In this document: positions 7,100-14,472 of the stretch, piece after piece
Layout: the number at the start of each line of letters is the position of its first letter
Position numbering within the stretch: the first letter of the stretch is position 1
Assembly (NCBI GenBank): GCA_023392595.1
Contig: JAEVYU010000065.1
Span: 1 to 64,000 of the forward strand
Source: Bacillota bacterium
Lineage (GTDB): Bacteria > Bacillota > UBA4882 > UBA8346
Direction of reading: 5' to 3'
Length of the DNA stretch: 64,000 nucleotides
Program-made: the position numbers and the translations under genes
Notes under the pieces: generated by a model
Told to the model about the DNA's origin: nothing
Seen by the model: the letters and a program-made list of their open reading frames with translations, nothing else
The model's database searches: none

Positions 7100-7438
7100 T
7101 CAGGAGTTACCTGCCGGAGTAAGCCTGGAAAACTGGCCTTTCCTGAAGCCGAACTCGGGCCAGGTCTCTTCGGGGAGCTCCATCCGGACAATTTTTTTGG
7201 CGTCGCTGCACATACTTTCCAAATGATTCATAATCACTTCCGTCTCGGCTGTCGCCTCTTGACTGCGGGCCTTTAAGGCGTTGCGGCTTTCATTCTTCCG
7301 GATTGCATCATTGTATAAGCCGCTCATTTCAGCGATCACTTCCTGAGTGATTCCTCTTTTGCCAAGCTCGCCCAGGTGAGCGCCGAGCCCGGCTATTAAG
7401 TTTTCAGCCGACAAGGTCCGCTCTGCAAATGTTGCCAT
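7100..7438 (-). CDS. hypothetical protein, mostly helical
   Basis: A protein of 112 residues starting MATFAERTLSAENLIAG behind an excellent ribosome binding site (AAGGAGGTGA, 7 bases upstream), so expression is likely. It contains no cysteine cluster or transmembrane helix. It reads as a series of amphipathic helices (IRKNESRNALKARSQEATAETEVIMNHL), so a helical bundle or coiled coil is expected. I do not recognise a family. The gene stands alone; an intrinsic terminator on the same strand lies just upstream (7472-7500), so its promoter must lie between that and the start or read through it. Confidence 0.6.
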   Translation of the reverse strand: MATFAERTLSAENLIAGLGAHLGELGKRGITQEVIAEMSGLYNDAIRKNESRNALKARSQEATAETEVIMNHLESMCSDAKKIVRMELPEETWPEFGFRKGQFSRLTPAGNS

Positions 7439-7471
7439 CTTACTGTCACCTCCTTTCAAAAGGCAATAAAA

Positions 7472-7500
7472 AAAGAGCGCATCGTGGATTTTCGCTCTTT
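7472..7500 (-). terminator. intrinsic terminator upstream of the 112-residue gene
   Basis: AAAGAGCG and CGCTCTTT pair around a 13-base loop, and seven T residues follow on the minus strand. No gene end lies upstream on that strand within 400 bases, so it is either the end of a lost transcript or a leader attenuator. Confidence 0.65.
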
Positions 7501-7527
7501 ATCATCAGACTGTTCTTCAATAAAAGT

Positions 7528-7554
7528 CCCCGGGATTTCGAAGAAATCCCGGGG
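7528..7554 (-). other. very stable perfect hairpin
   Basis: CCCCGGGATTTC, a 3-base GAA loop and the exact complement form a 12-bp stem. A short ACTTTTATT tail follows on the minus strand. Its proximity to the terminator at 7472 suggests a tandem transcription stop. Confidence 0.5.
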
Positions 7555-7895
7555 AGTCTCAAAACACTTTTAACCCATTACCATATTATCACATTTTTTT
7601 GACAAAAGTGTGTCGATTTTGTTCCGACAACTCTAAATCCCTCCAAATCAACAAAAAATTGTGGTTCCTAAAAAAATATCGCTGCAAACAATGATCACTT
7701 CTTGGTTTAAAATGTAAAGATTTTGTATCAAATCTGCAAATACTTACCCATCAACAAAAATCAGCCTGAACAAACGAACCGTTGTTTCCAATCCAATGAC
7801 TCAACCGGATCGTTCCCGGACCGGCCCTCGGCATATAAGACTATTCTAAAAATGCTTTTCTCCAGACTTTCTTACGATTAAAACCGCGAAAAACG
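7555..7895. other. gene-free stretch
   Basis: About 340 bases with no supported reading frame, no clear promoter and no RNA gene that I can recognise. Confidence 0.4.
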
Positions 7896-8348
7896 CTAAA
7901 TTGTTCGAAATCCAACTCCACCGCCCGGCCATCCTCTATTCATGCCCTTTCGTGGATTTCGTGATTCATTGTCGGCCAGGATTTCAGCCGATTCATTCTT
8001 TCCGTCGTCCGATGAATTCATTCCGTCACAAAACTCATTCTTTCCGTCATCCAATGAATTCATTCCGTCACAAAATTCATTCTTTCCGTCATCCAATGAA
8101 TTCATTCCGTCACGGAAATCATTCTTTCCGTCATTCAATGAATTCATTCCGTCACAAAATTCATTCTTTCTGTCATCCAATGAATTCATTCCGTCACAGA
8201 AATGATTCTTTCTGTCATCCAATGAATTCATTCCGTCACAAAATTCTTTCTTTCCGTTATTCGACGAATTACTTCCCTCACAAAAATAATTCTTTCCGTC
8301 ATCCATTGAATTCATTCCGTCACGGAAATCATTCTTCCGGCTTCCCAA
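7896..8348 (-). CDS. tandem-repeat reading frame (14-residue repeats), coding status uncertain
   Basis: A 150-residue frame made mostly of the repeat DDGKNEFCDGMNSL, encoded by the 42-bp minisatellite at 8000-8335, with a short unique C-terminal tail. It would be a very acidic, cysteine-containing, asparagine- and glycine-rich protein, with no signal peptide or known domain. The start would be TTG with only a weak AGAG site upstream. The opposite strand is equally open in two frames because the period is a multiple of three, so openness is not evidence of coding. Neither strand can be assigned function. Confidence 0.25.
   Translation of the reverse strand: MGSRKNDFRDGMNSMDDGKNYFCEGSNSSNNGKKEFCDGMNSLDDRKNHFCDGMNSLDDRKNEFCDGMNSLNDGKNDFRDGMNSLDDGKNEFCDGMNSLDDGKNEFCDGMNSSDDGKNESAEILADNESRNPRKGMNRGWPGGGVGFRTI
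8000..8335. repeat. 42-bp minisatellite, eight units
   Basis: Eight consecutive 42-base units, each made of two related 21-base halves: TTCCGTCATCCAATGAATTC(A) and TTCCGTCACAAAATTCATTC(T). Units 1-6 and 8 differ at only a few positions; unit 7 is the most diverged (for example TTCCGTTATTCGACG). A partial half-unit precedes the array. The period is exact and a multiple of three. Confidence 0.9.
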
Positions 8349-8420
8349 GATCTCTTTTTGCCGCCAGGGGGAAAGCGGATTGCTTCATGATGGGTTCATG
8401 GCATAACTGCCATCAATTTC

Positions 8421-8449
8421 TTGACAATCCAGCGGAAGTATTTTAATAT
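8421..8449 (+). promoter_or_regulatory. vegetative promoter of the QueG-like/GNAT-like/GntR operon
   Basis: A consensus -35 box TTGACA (8421-8426) and TAATAT (8444-8449) are separated by 17 bases. The palindrome at 8449-8478 starts at the last base of the -10 box and covers the expected start site. Confidence 0.65.
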
Positions 8450-8478
8450 ATAGTTATCTAGTTAACTAGTAAACTATA
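8449..8478. promoter_or_regulatory. 30-bp palindromic operator candidate
   Basis: TATAGTT-AT-CTAGTT followed by AACTAG-TA-AACTATA is symmetric except for two central-arm bases, and its 12-base core CTAGTTAACTAG is a perfect palindrome. It abuts the -10 box. The operon ends in a GntR-family regulator, and such operators are typically two-fold symmetric, so autoregulation by that protein is likely but inferred. Confidence 0.65.
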
Positions 8479-8521
8479 AATAATCCAAGACGAGTAAAAT
8501 GACAAGGAGTTGAAATCGACC

Positions 8522-9226
8522 ATGGCCATCACCATTTCCATTGCTGAAATCAAACAGAAAGCCTATGAACTGGGGGCGGATTTGTGCGGCGTCGCTTCGG
8601 TCGACCGTTTTAAGGAAGCTCCGGAGGGCTTTCATCCTCAGGATGTTTTGCCCTCCTGCCAGTCCGTCATCATCCTGGCATCCCGGTTTTTAAAAAGCAC
8701 CCTGGAAGCCAAATCAACCGTACCCTACACGACGGTGCGAAATGAATTAATGGCGCAAATGAACCACCGGGCGGTTGCATTATCGGAGTATTTGGAGGAT
8801 AACGGAGCCGTCGCCCTCCCGATGAATTCCACCGGACCGGACGAGTGGGACGCTAAAACCAATAAATTCAGAGGAATCATTTCCTTAAAACATGCTGCGG
8901 TTTTGGCCGGACTTGGCACAATGGGCAAAAACACTCTTCTGGTCAACGAAAAGTACGGCAACATGATCTGGTTAAGCGGGGTCTTCGTCGGGGAAGCATT
9001 ACCGGCCGACCCTCTGGCATCCTATGAAGGCTGCATTCCAAACTGCAGATTATGTCTGGATTCCTGCCCGGTAAAAGCCTTGGATGGGATCTCCATCAAT
9101 CAGCCTTTGTGCAAAAATCACGCTTTCGGAGAACACAATGGCGGCGAATGGCGGATTAAATGCTACATTTGCCGTAAAGTGTGCCCCAACCGCAGCGGAA
9201 TTAAAAAATTGAAGATAGCGGAATGA
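8522..9226 (+). CDS. QueG-like iron-sulfur protein
   Basis: A protein of 234 residues resembling the N-terminal and ferredoxin parts of epoxyqueuosine reductase (QueG) and related reductive-dehalogenase-like cobalamin/Fe-S proteins. Two cysteine clusters are visible near the C-terminus: CIPNCRLCLDSCP and CYICRKVCPN, plus a lone cysteine in PLCKNHAF, enough for one or two [4Fe-4S] centres. The central LAGLGTMGKNTLLVNEKYG segment is typical of QueG relatives. True QueG is about 310-380 residues and carries C-terminal repeats, absent here, so a different substrate is likely. ATG 8522 is preceded by AAGGAG at 12 bases. It is the first gene of an operon with a GNAT-like protein and a GntR regulator. 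Confidence 0.75.
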   Translation: MAITISIAEIKQKAYELGADLCGVASVDRFKEAPEGFHPQDVLPSCQSVIILASRFLKSTLEAKSTVPYTTVRNELMAQMNHRAVALSEYLEDNGAVALPMNSTGPDEWDAKTNKFRGIISLKHAAVLAGLGTMGKNTLLVNEKYGNMIWLSGVFVGEALPADPLASYEGCIPNCRLCLDSCPVKALDGISINQPLCKNHAFGEHNGGEWRIKCYICRKVCPNRSGIKKLKIAE

Positions 9227-9238
9227 AGGAGAACTACC

Positions 9239-9616
9239 ATGACCAGCGAGGGAATTTGTTTTGAAAAAGCCCATTCTTTGGATCTTCGGTCCATATGGTA
9301 TTTATTGCACGCCAACAGTCAAATGATGAGCGAGGAAAGAATATTGGCCGATCTGGACCGGCTTTATATCTTGCATTACAGGCAAAGGATTCTGGGAGTC
9401 CTTTGTGGAACTTATGAACAAAGGAAAGTGGTTATCCATTGGGTGGCCGTTCATCCGCTTTATCCGGAAAAGTCCCTAAGGGAAGCGATGATCCGGGAAT
9501 TCACGGCTGTAATCTGCCGGGAGCCCGGAATTCCTTCGGCAAAATCCCGTTTCCTTGAAAAATGGAGGAAACGGGATCCATCCTTATGGATAAAGGAACT
9601 CATTTCATTCAACTGA
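9239..9616 (+). CDS. short GNAT-like protein
   Basis: A protein of 125 residues with the central beta strand and pyrophosphate-loop region of GNAT acetyltransferases in a degenerate form (VIHWVAVHPLYPEKSLREAMI, where classical enzymes have R/Q-x-x-G-x-G/A). It starts with an IWYLLHANSQ helix. It is a paralogue of the protein encoded at 11221-11586 (shared WVAVHPLYPE and IW.LLHAN). The glycine-rich acetyl-CoA loop is missing, so it may bind rather than acetylate. It begins 12 bases after the QueG-like gene with an AAGGAG site, and the GntR gene follows after 9 bases; all three are presumably co-transcribed. Confidence 0.6.
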   Translation: MTSEGICFEKAHSLDLRSIWYLLHANSQMMSEERILADLDRLYILHYRQRILGVLCGTYEQRKVVIHWVAVHPLYPEKSLREAMIREFTAVICREPGIPSAKSRFLEKWRKRDPSLWIKELISFN

Positions 9617-9625
9617 GGGATTGCG

Positions 9626-10609
9626 ATGGAATTTAAAATCAATAAAAGTTCGGAATTTCCTATTTACCAACAATTAAAGGAACAAATCAAATTTTACTTG
9701 CTAAGCGGCGCTTTACAGCCGGGGAGCCAGGTCCCCACCCCAAAAGACCTTGGGTTTTACCTGCAGATAAACCGCAACACGGTAATTGCCGCCTATAAGG
9801 AATTGGAACAGGAGGGTTTGCTTATGACCAAGCAAGGGCAGGGAACCTATATCGCTGATAAATTGCCTCCCGCCAATCTTCAAGATAATCAGAAATTAAT
9901 CGCCCTGGCCCAGGAAGCGATCGAAGGCGCCAAAGCGCTGGGCTTCACCACCGAGGATCTTTTTACGGTCATTTTTAATCGAACCATTCTTGGGCTGGAG
10001 TCTCCAGACCCGGTTTCCGATAGAAAATCCCCCCGCGCCTTCATGGTCGAGTGCAATCAGGCGGATTTGGACCACTACCGAAATACGCTCCAAAAGGAGC
10101 TGAAGATCGAGGTTGACGGGTGTTTGCTCCATGAACTCCCGGATAAAATCCTCCAGGAAGAAATCAAAAATGCCGACTTTATCGTAACCCACTTTACGCA
10201 TCTTGAAGATGTCAAAGCCCTGTTGGAGCCCTATCACAAACCGGTATTCGGGGTTATGGCCGCGCCCTATCTGGAAACATTCTTGAAAATCAAAGCCCTC
10301 CCGGCAGGATCCCGGGCCGGCATCGTCTGTATAACCCGGGCCTATACGGAAAAAATGAAAAAAGCCATTGCTGATGCGGGTATCGACCATATCACCGTCG
10401 AGAACTGCGGCCTCGATGAGATGGATGCTTTCCGGCAAATGCTCACCCGGGTTGATTATCTCATTAGCTCCCGGGCGGTTTTCGACGATGTCCGAAAAAT
10501 GCTGCCGGCCAACATCGGCCTGCTGGAATATTCACCTGAACTGGACAAAGCCGGAATCCAAATGTTGAAAAAGTTTATGATGGATCAGTTAACCGATTCA
10601 CAACGTTGA
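9626..10609 (+). CDS. GntR family transcriptional regulator with C-terminal ligand domain
   Basis: A protein of 327 residues. Residues 1-75 form a winged helix-turn-helix of the GntR type (FPIYQQLKEQIKFYLLSGAL, GSQVPTPKDLGFYLQINRNT, GLLMTKQGQGTYI). The following 230 residues look like a two-lobed ligand-binding domain with Rossmann-like strands (DFIVTHFTHLEDVKAL, AGIVCITRAYTEKMKKAI), not the aminotransferase domain of MocR proteins. It is the last gene of the QueG-like operon and the likely reader of the palindrome at 8449-8478. The ligand is unknown. Its 3' end overlaps that of the convergent oxidoreductase by 25 bases. Confidence 0.8.
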   Translation: MEFKINKSSEFPIYQQLKEQIKFYLLSGALQPGSQVPTPKDLGFYLQINRNTVIAAYKELEQEGLLMTKQGQGTYIADKLPPANLQDNQKLIALAQEAIEGAKALGFTTEDLFTVIFNRTILGLESPDPVSDRKSPRAFMVECNQADLDHYRNTLQKELKIEVDGCLLHELPDKILQEEIKNADFIVTHFTHLEDVKALLEPYHKPVFGVMAAPYLETFLKIKALPAGSRAGIVCITRAYTEKMKKAIADAGIDHITVENCGLDEMDAFRQMLTRVDYLISSRAVFDDVRKMLPANIGLLEYSPELDKAGIQMLKKFMMDQLTDSQR

Positions 10610-11199
10610 TTCGGGAATTCATCCGAAATAACTTTTTCAACTTCAGCAAGCCATTCTTTCCTTTGTTCATAAGTACTTTCCGCAATTACCCGAAAAATTT
10701 TTCGCTCAAATTTTTTGATACCGCAAAAATCAAAAATGCAATCCCGCCAAATCCGCTCCAGAGGATCGCCGAATACTTTCAGTTCTCTATCTTCGGGGGT
10801 ATTCGAAGTGTTGAAAACGATTGCCTTTGTTGCGATTAACAGGCCCTCCGGAACACCCCCGCCTTGATCTCCATCTTCAAACTTATAAGCTATACCCATC
10901 CGTAAGACTCGATCAACCCAACCTTTCACAATTGCCGGAGGCTGGCCCCACCAATTGGGATGGATTATGATGATTCCATCAGACTTTTTAATTTCATCAC
11001 AATATTGTTGTACGACTTCATCGCCGGAAACATCATCAACCAATTCCTGACACGCTATAAGCGGATCAAATTTTTCCCCATATAAATCATGATAAAAAAC
11101 TTGATGGCGGTTTTCTTGAAGTGTTTTTAAAACCCTATCGGCAATGGCATGATTAAAACTGTTCACGTATGGATGTCCTAAAATAACCGTTATTTTCAT
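10585..11199 (-). CDS. NAD(P)H-dependent flavodoxin-fold oxidoreductase
   Basis: A protein of 204 residues in the Flavodoxin_2 family (quinone reductase/KefF/MdaB-like). The N-terminal strand and phosphate loop MKITVILGHPYVNSFNHAIA, the PNWWGQPPAIVKGWVDRV segment and the following glycine-rich FEDGDQGGGVPEG region are characteristic. It should bind FAD or FMN and reduce quinones or other acceptors with two electrons. It starts at an ATG preceded by an AGGAGACTC site. It is convergent with, and slightly overlaps, the GntR gene, and follows the GNAT-like gene at 11221 on the same strand. The substrate is unknown. Confidence 0.85.
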   Translation of the reverse strand: MKITVILGHPYVNSFNHAIADRVLKTLQENRHQVFYHDLYGEKFDPLIACQELVDDVSGDEVVQQYCDEIKKSDGIIIIHPNWWGQPPAIVKGWVDRVLRMGIAYKFEDGDQGGGVPEGLLIATKAIVFNTSNTPEDRELKVFGDPLERIWRDCIFDFCGIKKFERKIFRVIAESTYEQRKEWLAEVEKVISDEFPNQRCESVN

Positions 11200-11220
11200 A
11201 GTTTCACATGAGTCTCCTTT

Positions 11221-11586
11221 TCAAACATTATGCCTTAGGAATGATCGGGACAACAGATAATCTGGAAATCCTCGGGAATCCGGTAACTTTTTTTGATTTC
11301 TTCCAGGATTCCTTTGTAAACTCCCAATCAGCATTTGCTTGAGGGGTTCTTCCGGATATAAGGGATGAACGGCCACCCAAAAAACTTCCTTATGATACGG
11401 GTTAAATTCCCCAAACAGGATACCCAGCAACCGCTCCCCTTCCCCCTCTTCCATCACCAGCAAGTGGTCAATATTCTCCTTTACTTTCTCTTGCCTCCAT
11501 CCCATACAGTTGGCATGCAGCAAATGCCAAATGCCTTCGATATCCTTCGTCCCGGCGCAGCGAATTGTAATCGTTTTAAAATCCAT
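11221..11586 (-). CDS. short GNAT-like protein, possibly frameshifted at its 3' end
   Basis: A protein of 121 residues as written, paralogous to the one encoded at 9239-9616 (IWHLLHAN, WVAVHPLYPE). ATG 11586 has an AGGAGGT site 6 bases upstream. After residue ~92 (PLKQMLI) the current frame turns into a basic proline- and arginine-rich tail ending RSFLRHNV. Another frame reads VYKGILEEIKKSYRIPEDF.. and stops at 11235, which looks like a proper GNAT C-terminal helix. A single-base indel near 11330 would explain this, by mutation or sequencing error. It is divergent from the MocR gene and shares its control region. Confidence 0.55.
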   Translation of the reverse strand: MDFKTITIRCAGTKDIEGIWHLLHANCMGWRQEKVKENIDHLLVMEEGEGERLLGILFGEFNPYHKEVFWVAVHPLYPEEPLKQMLIGSLQRNPGRNQKKLPDSRGFPDYLLSRSFLRHNV

Positions 11587-11701
11587 TCCGGTACCTCCTA
11601 TCCGTAACCCAATAAGTTTAGTATAATGTATCATAAGAGAAGTGGCTAAAAAAGAACCACCAAAAGAGAATATTTATAGTACCACTTTTCCGGAGGAAGA
11701 C

Positions 11702-13096
11702 ATGTGGTTATCAATCGAAAAGATGAGCGAGGCCTCCCTAACCAAACAGGTTTACCAACAAATCCGCGCTCAAATCTTACATGGAGAAATGAAATCCGGT
11801 GAAAAATTGCCTGCTACCAGAGAATTAGCCAGCCAAATCAACGTTTCGCGGAATGTGATCATCGAGGCCTATGATTTGCTAATCGCCGAAGGTTTTCTGG
11901 AAAGCGCGCCGGGATCCGGTACCTATGTAGCGGAAGGCGCATTTTTGGAAGAAGGCGAAACCGAAAGCCCCGTGCCGATCCAGGAATTCCAAAATTCCCG
12001 GTCCCAAACGGAACAAATCGATTTCCGCTCCGGAATCCCGGATTTGCGCCTTTTGCCGAGGAAAAAATGGAGCCAACTGGAGCAAGCCGTTTGTTTGGAC
12101 TCTCCGGCCGACATTTTTGGATACGACTCTCCGGAAGGACGAATGGAGCTTCGCAGCGCCCTATGCCGTTATCTAAAAAAATCCCGCGGGGTCTACGCCG
12201 GGCCCGAACAGATTATTATCACTTGTGGGGCTGTCCAGGCCTTGTCCATTATCACCAGAGCCCTGCTCACTTCCGACAGTTCATACATTATCGAAGATCC
12301 CATTCACCGTGAAATCCGGAATTTATTTGAGGTCCATACCGAGCACATTTTTCCGGTTCCGGTCGATGAGTCGGGCATCAGGACCTCCCTGCTGCCCCAA
12401 AACCTGAATCCCTCTCTGATCATGCTGACGCCCTCCCATCAATACCCCCTTGGAGTGGTATTGCCCATCCAAAGAAGAATTGAACTGGTTCAATATGCGC
12501 GGGCCAAAGAATGTTATATTGTCGAGGATGATTACGACAGCGAATTCCGCTACCAGGGAGCGCCCATCCATTCGCTGCAAGGTTTGGATCCTAACCGGGT
12601 CATTTACATCGGTTCCTTCAGTAAAATCCTATTTCCAGCGCTCCGGCTGGGCTACATGATCCTGCCGCCCGCTTTGATAACCCGTTGCCGGGAGCTAAAA
12701 CATTTACAGGACAATCACGCGCCGATCTTGGCCCAACTGACCCTGGCCCGTTTTATCGAGGAGGGGCATTTGGAGCGGCACATCGCCAAAATGAAAAAGG
12801 CCTACCGCGCCAAACGCGATTTATTGATCAGCCATTTGAAAAAAGCTTTCCCGGACGGTTTAAAAATTTCCGGAGAATCAACCGGTCTCCATTTGATTGC
12901 CGAATTTGATAGGATTTCCTTTAATGAAGAAATTGTGGCGAATATCAAAAAAACCGGGTTCATCGTCCACCCGGTCAGTGAGCATGCGCTGGAAAAAAAG
13001 AGTCATACCCATAAACTAATTTTGGGTTACAGCCAATTGAGCCACCCGGAAGTCGTGGCCGGCGTGGCTCAATTGAAAAAAGCGCTTATTCCTTAA
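11702..13096 (+). CDS. MocR/PdxR-type transcriptional regulator
   Basis: A protein of about 464 residues with an N-terminal GntR winged helix (about residues 10-75: YQQIRAQILHGEMKSGEKLP, LASQINVSRNVIIEAYDLL, SGTYVAEG) fused to a fold-type I aminotransferase-like domain. Pyridoxal phosphate residues are visible: VEDDYDSEFRY and the lysine of SFSKILFPALRLGY. MocR proteins sense PLP or amino compounds and often control the divergent gene. ATG 11702 was preferred because GGAGG lies 5 bases upstream; a GTG at 11642 would add 20 residues. A TATAAT at 11622-11627 would then lie at a normal distance. Its 3' end overlaps the M16 gene by 11 bases. Confidence 0.88.
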   Translation: MWLSIEKMSEASLTKQVYQQIRAQILHGEMKSGEKLPATRELASQINVSRNVIIEAYDLLIAEGFLESAPGSGTYVAEGAFLEEGETESPVPIQEFQNSRSQTEQIDFRSGIPDLRLLPRKKWSQLEQAVCLDSPADIFGYDSPEGRMELRSALCRYLKKSRGVYAGPEQIIITCGAVQALSIITRALLTSDSSYIIEDPIHREIRNLFEVHTEHIFPVPVDESGIRTSLLPQNLNPSLIMLTPSHQYPLGVVLPIQRRIELVQYARAKECYIVEDDYDSEFRYQGAPIHSLQGLDPNRVIYIGSFSKILFPALRLGYMILPPALITRCRELKHLQDNHAPILAQLTLARFIEEGHLERHIAKMKKAYRAKRDLLISHLKKAFPDGLKISGESTGLHLIAEFDRISFNEEIVANIKKTGFIVHPVSEHALEKKSHTHKLILGYSQLSHPEVVAGVAQLKKALIP

Positions 13097-14468
13097 TCTC
13101 TACCGGTGAAATCACGCTGAGTGAATAGTGCTGAAAATACTTGGAAGCTACCCTTTGGATATCGGCGGCGCTCACTTCATCAATCAGCTTCGGGTATTCT
13201 TCATCAAAGGAATATCCAAGCCCCGACAGTTCATAACTTCCCAGAAAATAATTCTGCGCCGAATTGGTCTCGTGCTCCATAAGATACCCGCCTTTAAGGG
13301 CGATCTTGGCCATATCCAACTCCCGGAGAGACACGGGTTCCGTTGTCAACCTTGAAAACTCTTTCAGGATCCCGGCCTTCGCCGCTTGATAATTTCCCGG
13401 GGCCGTCGCCATGAACGTATACAGGTATGAAGAATAATTGGCCGCCTCATAACCGGTGCTGACAGTATAGGCCAAACCTTTTTTGTCCCGCAACTCCACA
13501 AACAGTCTGGAGCCCATGTCACTGCCCATGATGTAATGAATCACCGACATCACCGGATAATCGGGGTCTCCGATTGGAGGCGCAGGAAAACCTAAAATCA
13601 TAAAGATGGCCTGGGAATTGCGGGAGCCAATCACATGCCGGTTTTCTGTCCTTGTTTGAGCGGATACCTCTTCCGGTCCCGATTTTTCCCCTTTTCGCCA
13701 TCCGCCGAGAGTTTTAGCCAAAGTCGCTTCGATTTTCTGGGGCTCCACATCTCCGACCACACTAATCACCAGATTGGCCGGTTGATAAATTTTCTTATAC
13801 CAGACAAGAAGATCGTCCCGGGTCATCCCGGCCACATTTCCGGCGATTTCATCCGGGGTCATCCCCATGGGGGAGTTGCCATAGAAGAGTTTGAGAAAAT
13901 TTTGATACGCTTCTCCAACCGGTTGATCCGTTGAAGCTTTTAACTCCTGGACCATCAACGCTTTCTCTTTGGCGACCTCTTTCTCGGAAAAGTTAGGATT
14001 CATCAGGGTATCCAAAAATATCTCAAAACCGGTGTTAAAACCGGTCAACGTCGTCTTGAGAGAAACCGTCCCCGAATTATAATTGACAATATTACTGCTG
14101 ATGGAAGCGCCGAGGGATTCGGTTTGGTATACAATATTCTGGGCGCTGCGGGTCGTCGTTCCCTTGATTAATACTCTTTGCATCAGTTTGGAGATGCCGC
14201 GTTCCCGGGTGGATTCGTAGAGAGCCCCCATTCCGGCAAAGGCATTGACAACCACTACTTCATTGGCGGTATTCCGTTTGACCAATAAAGTCAACCCGTT
14301 TGCGAATACTTTCTTGATGACAGCCGGTTGTTTTTGAGGCTGGGTCTCCGCTTGCACAGGTTGATAGAATCCGCCGGCTATCGCCAAGCCCAAGATCAAA
14401 ACGGGCAATCCCAGAGAAACACCAATTCTTTTGTATGGGTTGCTATTCTTGTCTCGAAAGTGTATCAT
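13086..14468 (-). CDS. M16 family peptidase-like protein, zinc motif lost
   Basis: A protein of 460 residues with a signal peptide/membrane anchor (about residues 17-40) and a pitrilysin-like M16 fold. Where the active family member has HxxEH, this one reads GISKLMQRVLIKGT, so it lacks the zinc ligands. Other M16 features remain, such as VKEPVSLRELDMAKIALKGGYL-type helices and the FPAPPIGDPDYPVMSV segment. In M16B heterodimers one subunit is catalytic and the other shapes the chamber. The gene lies 4 bases downstream of an active paralogue, so this is the likely non-catalytic partner in an exported oligopeptidase. The convergent MocR gene overlaps its end. Confidence 0.85.
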   Translation of the reverse strand: MIHFRDKNSNPYKRIGVSLGLPVLILGLAIAGGFYQPVQAETQPQKQPAVIKKVFANGLTLLVKRNTANEVVVVNAFAGMGALYESTRERGISKLMQRVLIKGTTTRSAQNIVYQTESLGASISSNIVNYNSGTVSLKTTLTGFNTGFEIFLDTLMNPNFSEKEVAKEKALMVQELKASTDQPVGEAYQNFLKLFYGNSPMGMTPDEIAGNVAGMTRDDLLVWYKKIYQPANLVISVVGDVEPQKIEATLAKTLGGWRKGEKSGPEEVSAQTRTENRHVIGSRNSQAIFMILGFPAPPIGDPDYPVMSVIHYIMGSDMGSRLFVELRDKKGLAYTVSTGYEAANYSSYLYTFMATAPGNYQAAKAGILKEFSRLTTEPVSLRELDMAKIALKGGYLMEHETNSAQNYFLGSYELSGLGYSFDEEYPKLIDEVSAADIQRVASKYFQHYSLSVISPVEIKE

Positions 14469-14472
14469 CGGA

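Noticed and set aside
7901..8446. Plus-strand 181-codon frame over the minisatellite as a gene
   Set aside because: Openness follows from the 42-bp period; no ribosome binding site, and it runs into the promoter region of the next operon.
8522..9226. Naming the Fe-S protein queG
   Set aside because: It is about 100 residues shorter than usual QueG, lacks the C-terminal repeats and is not with tRNA genes.
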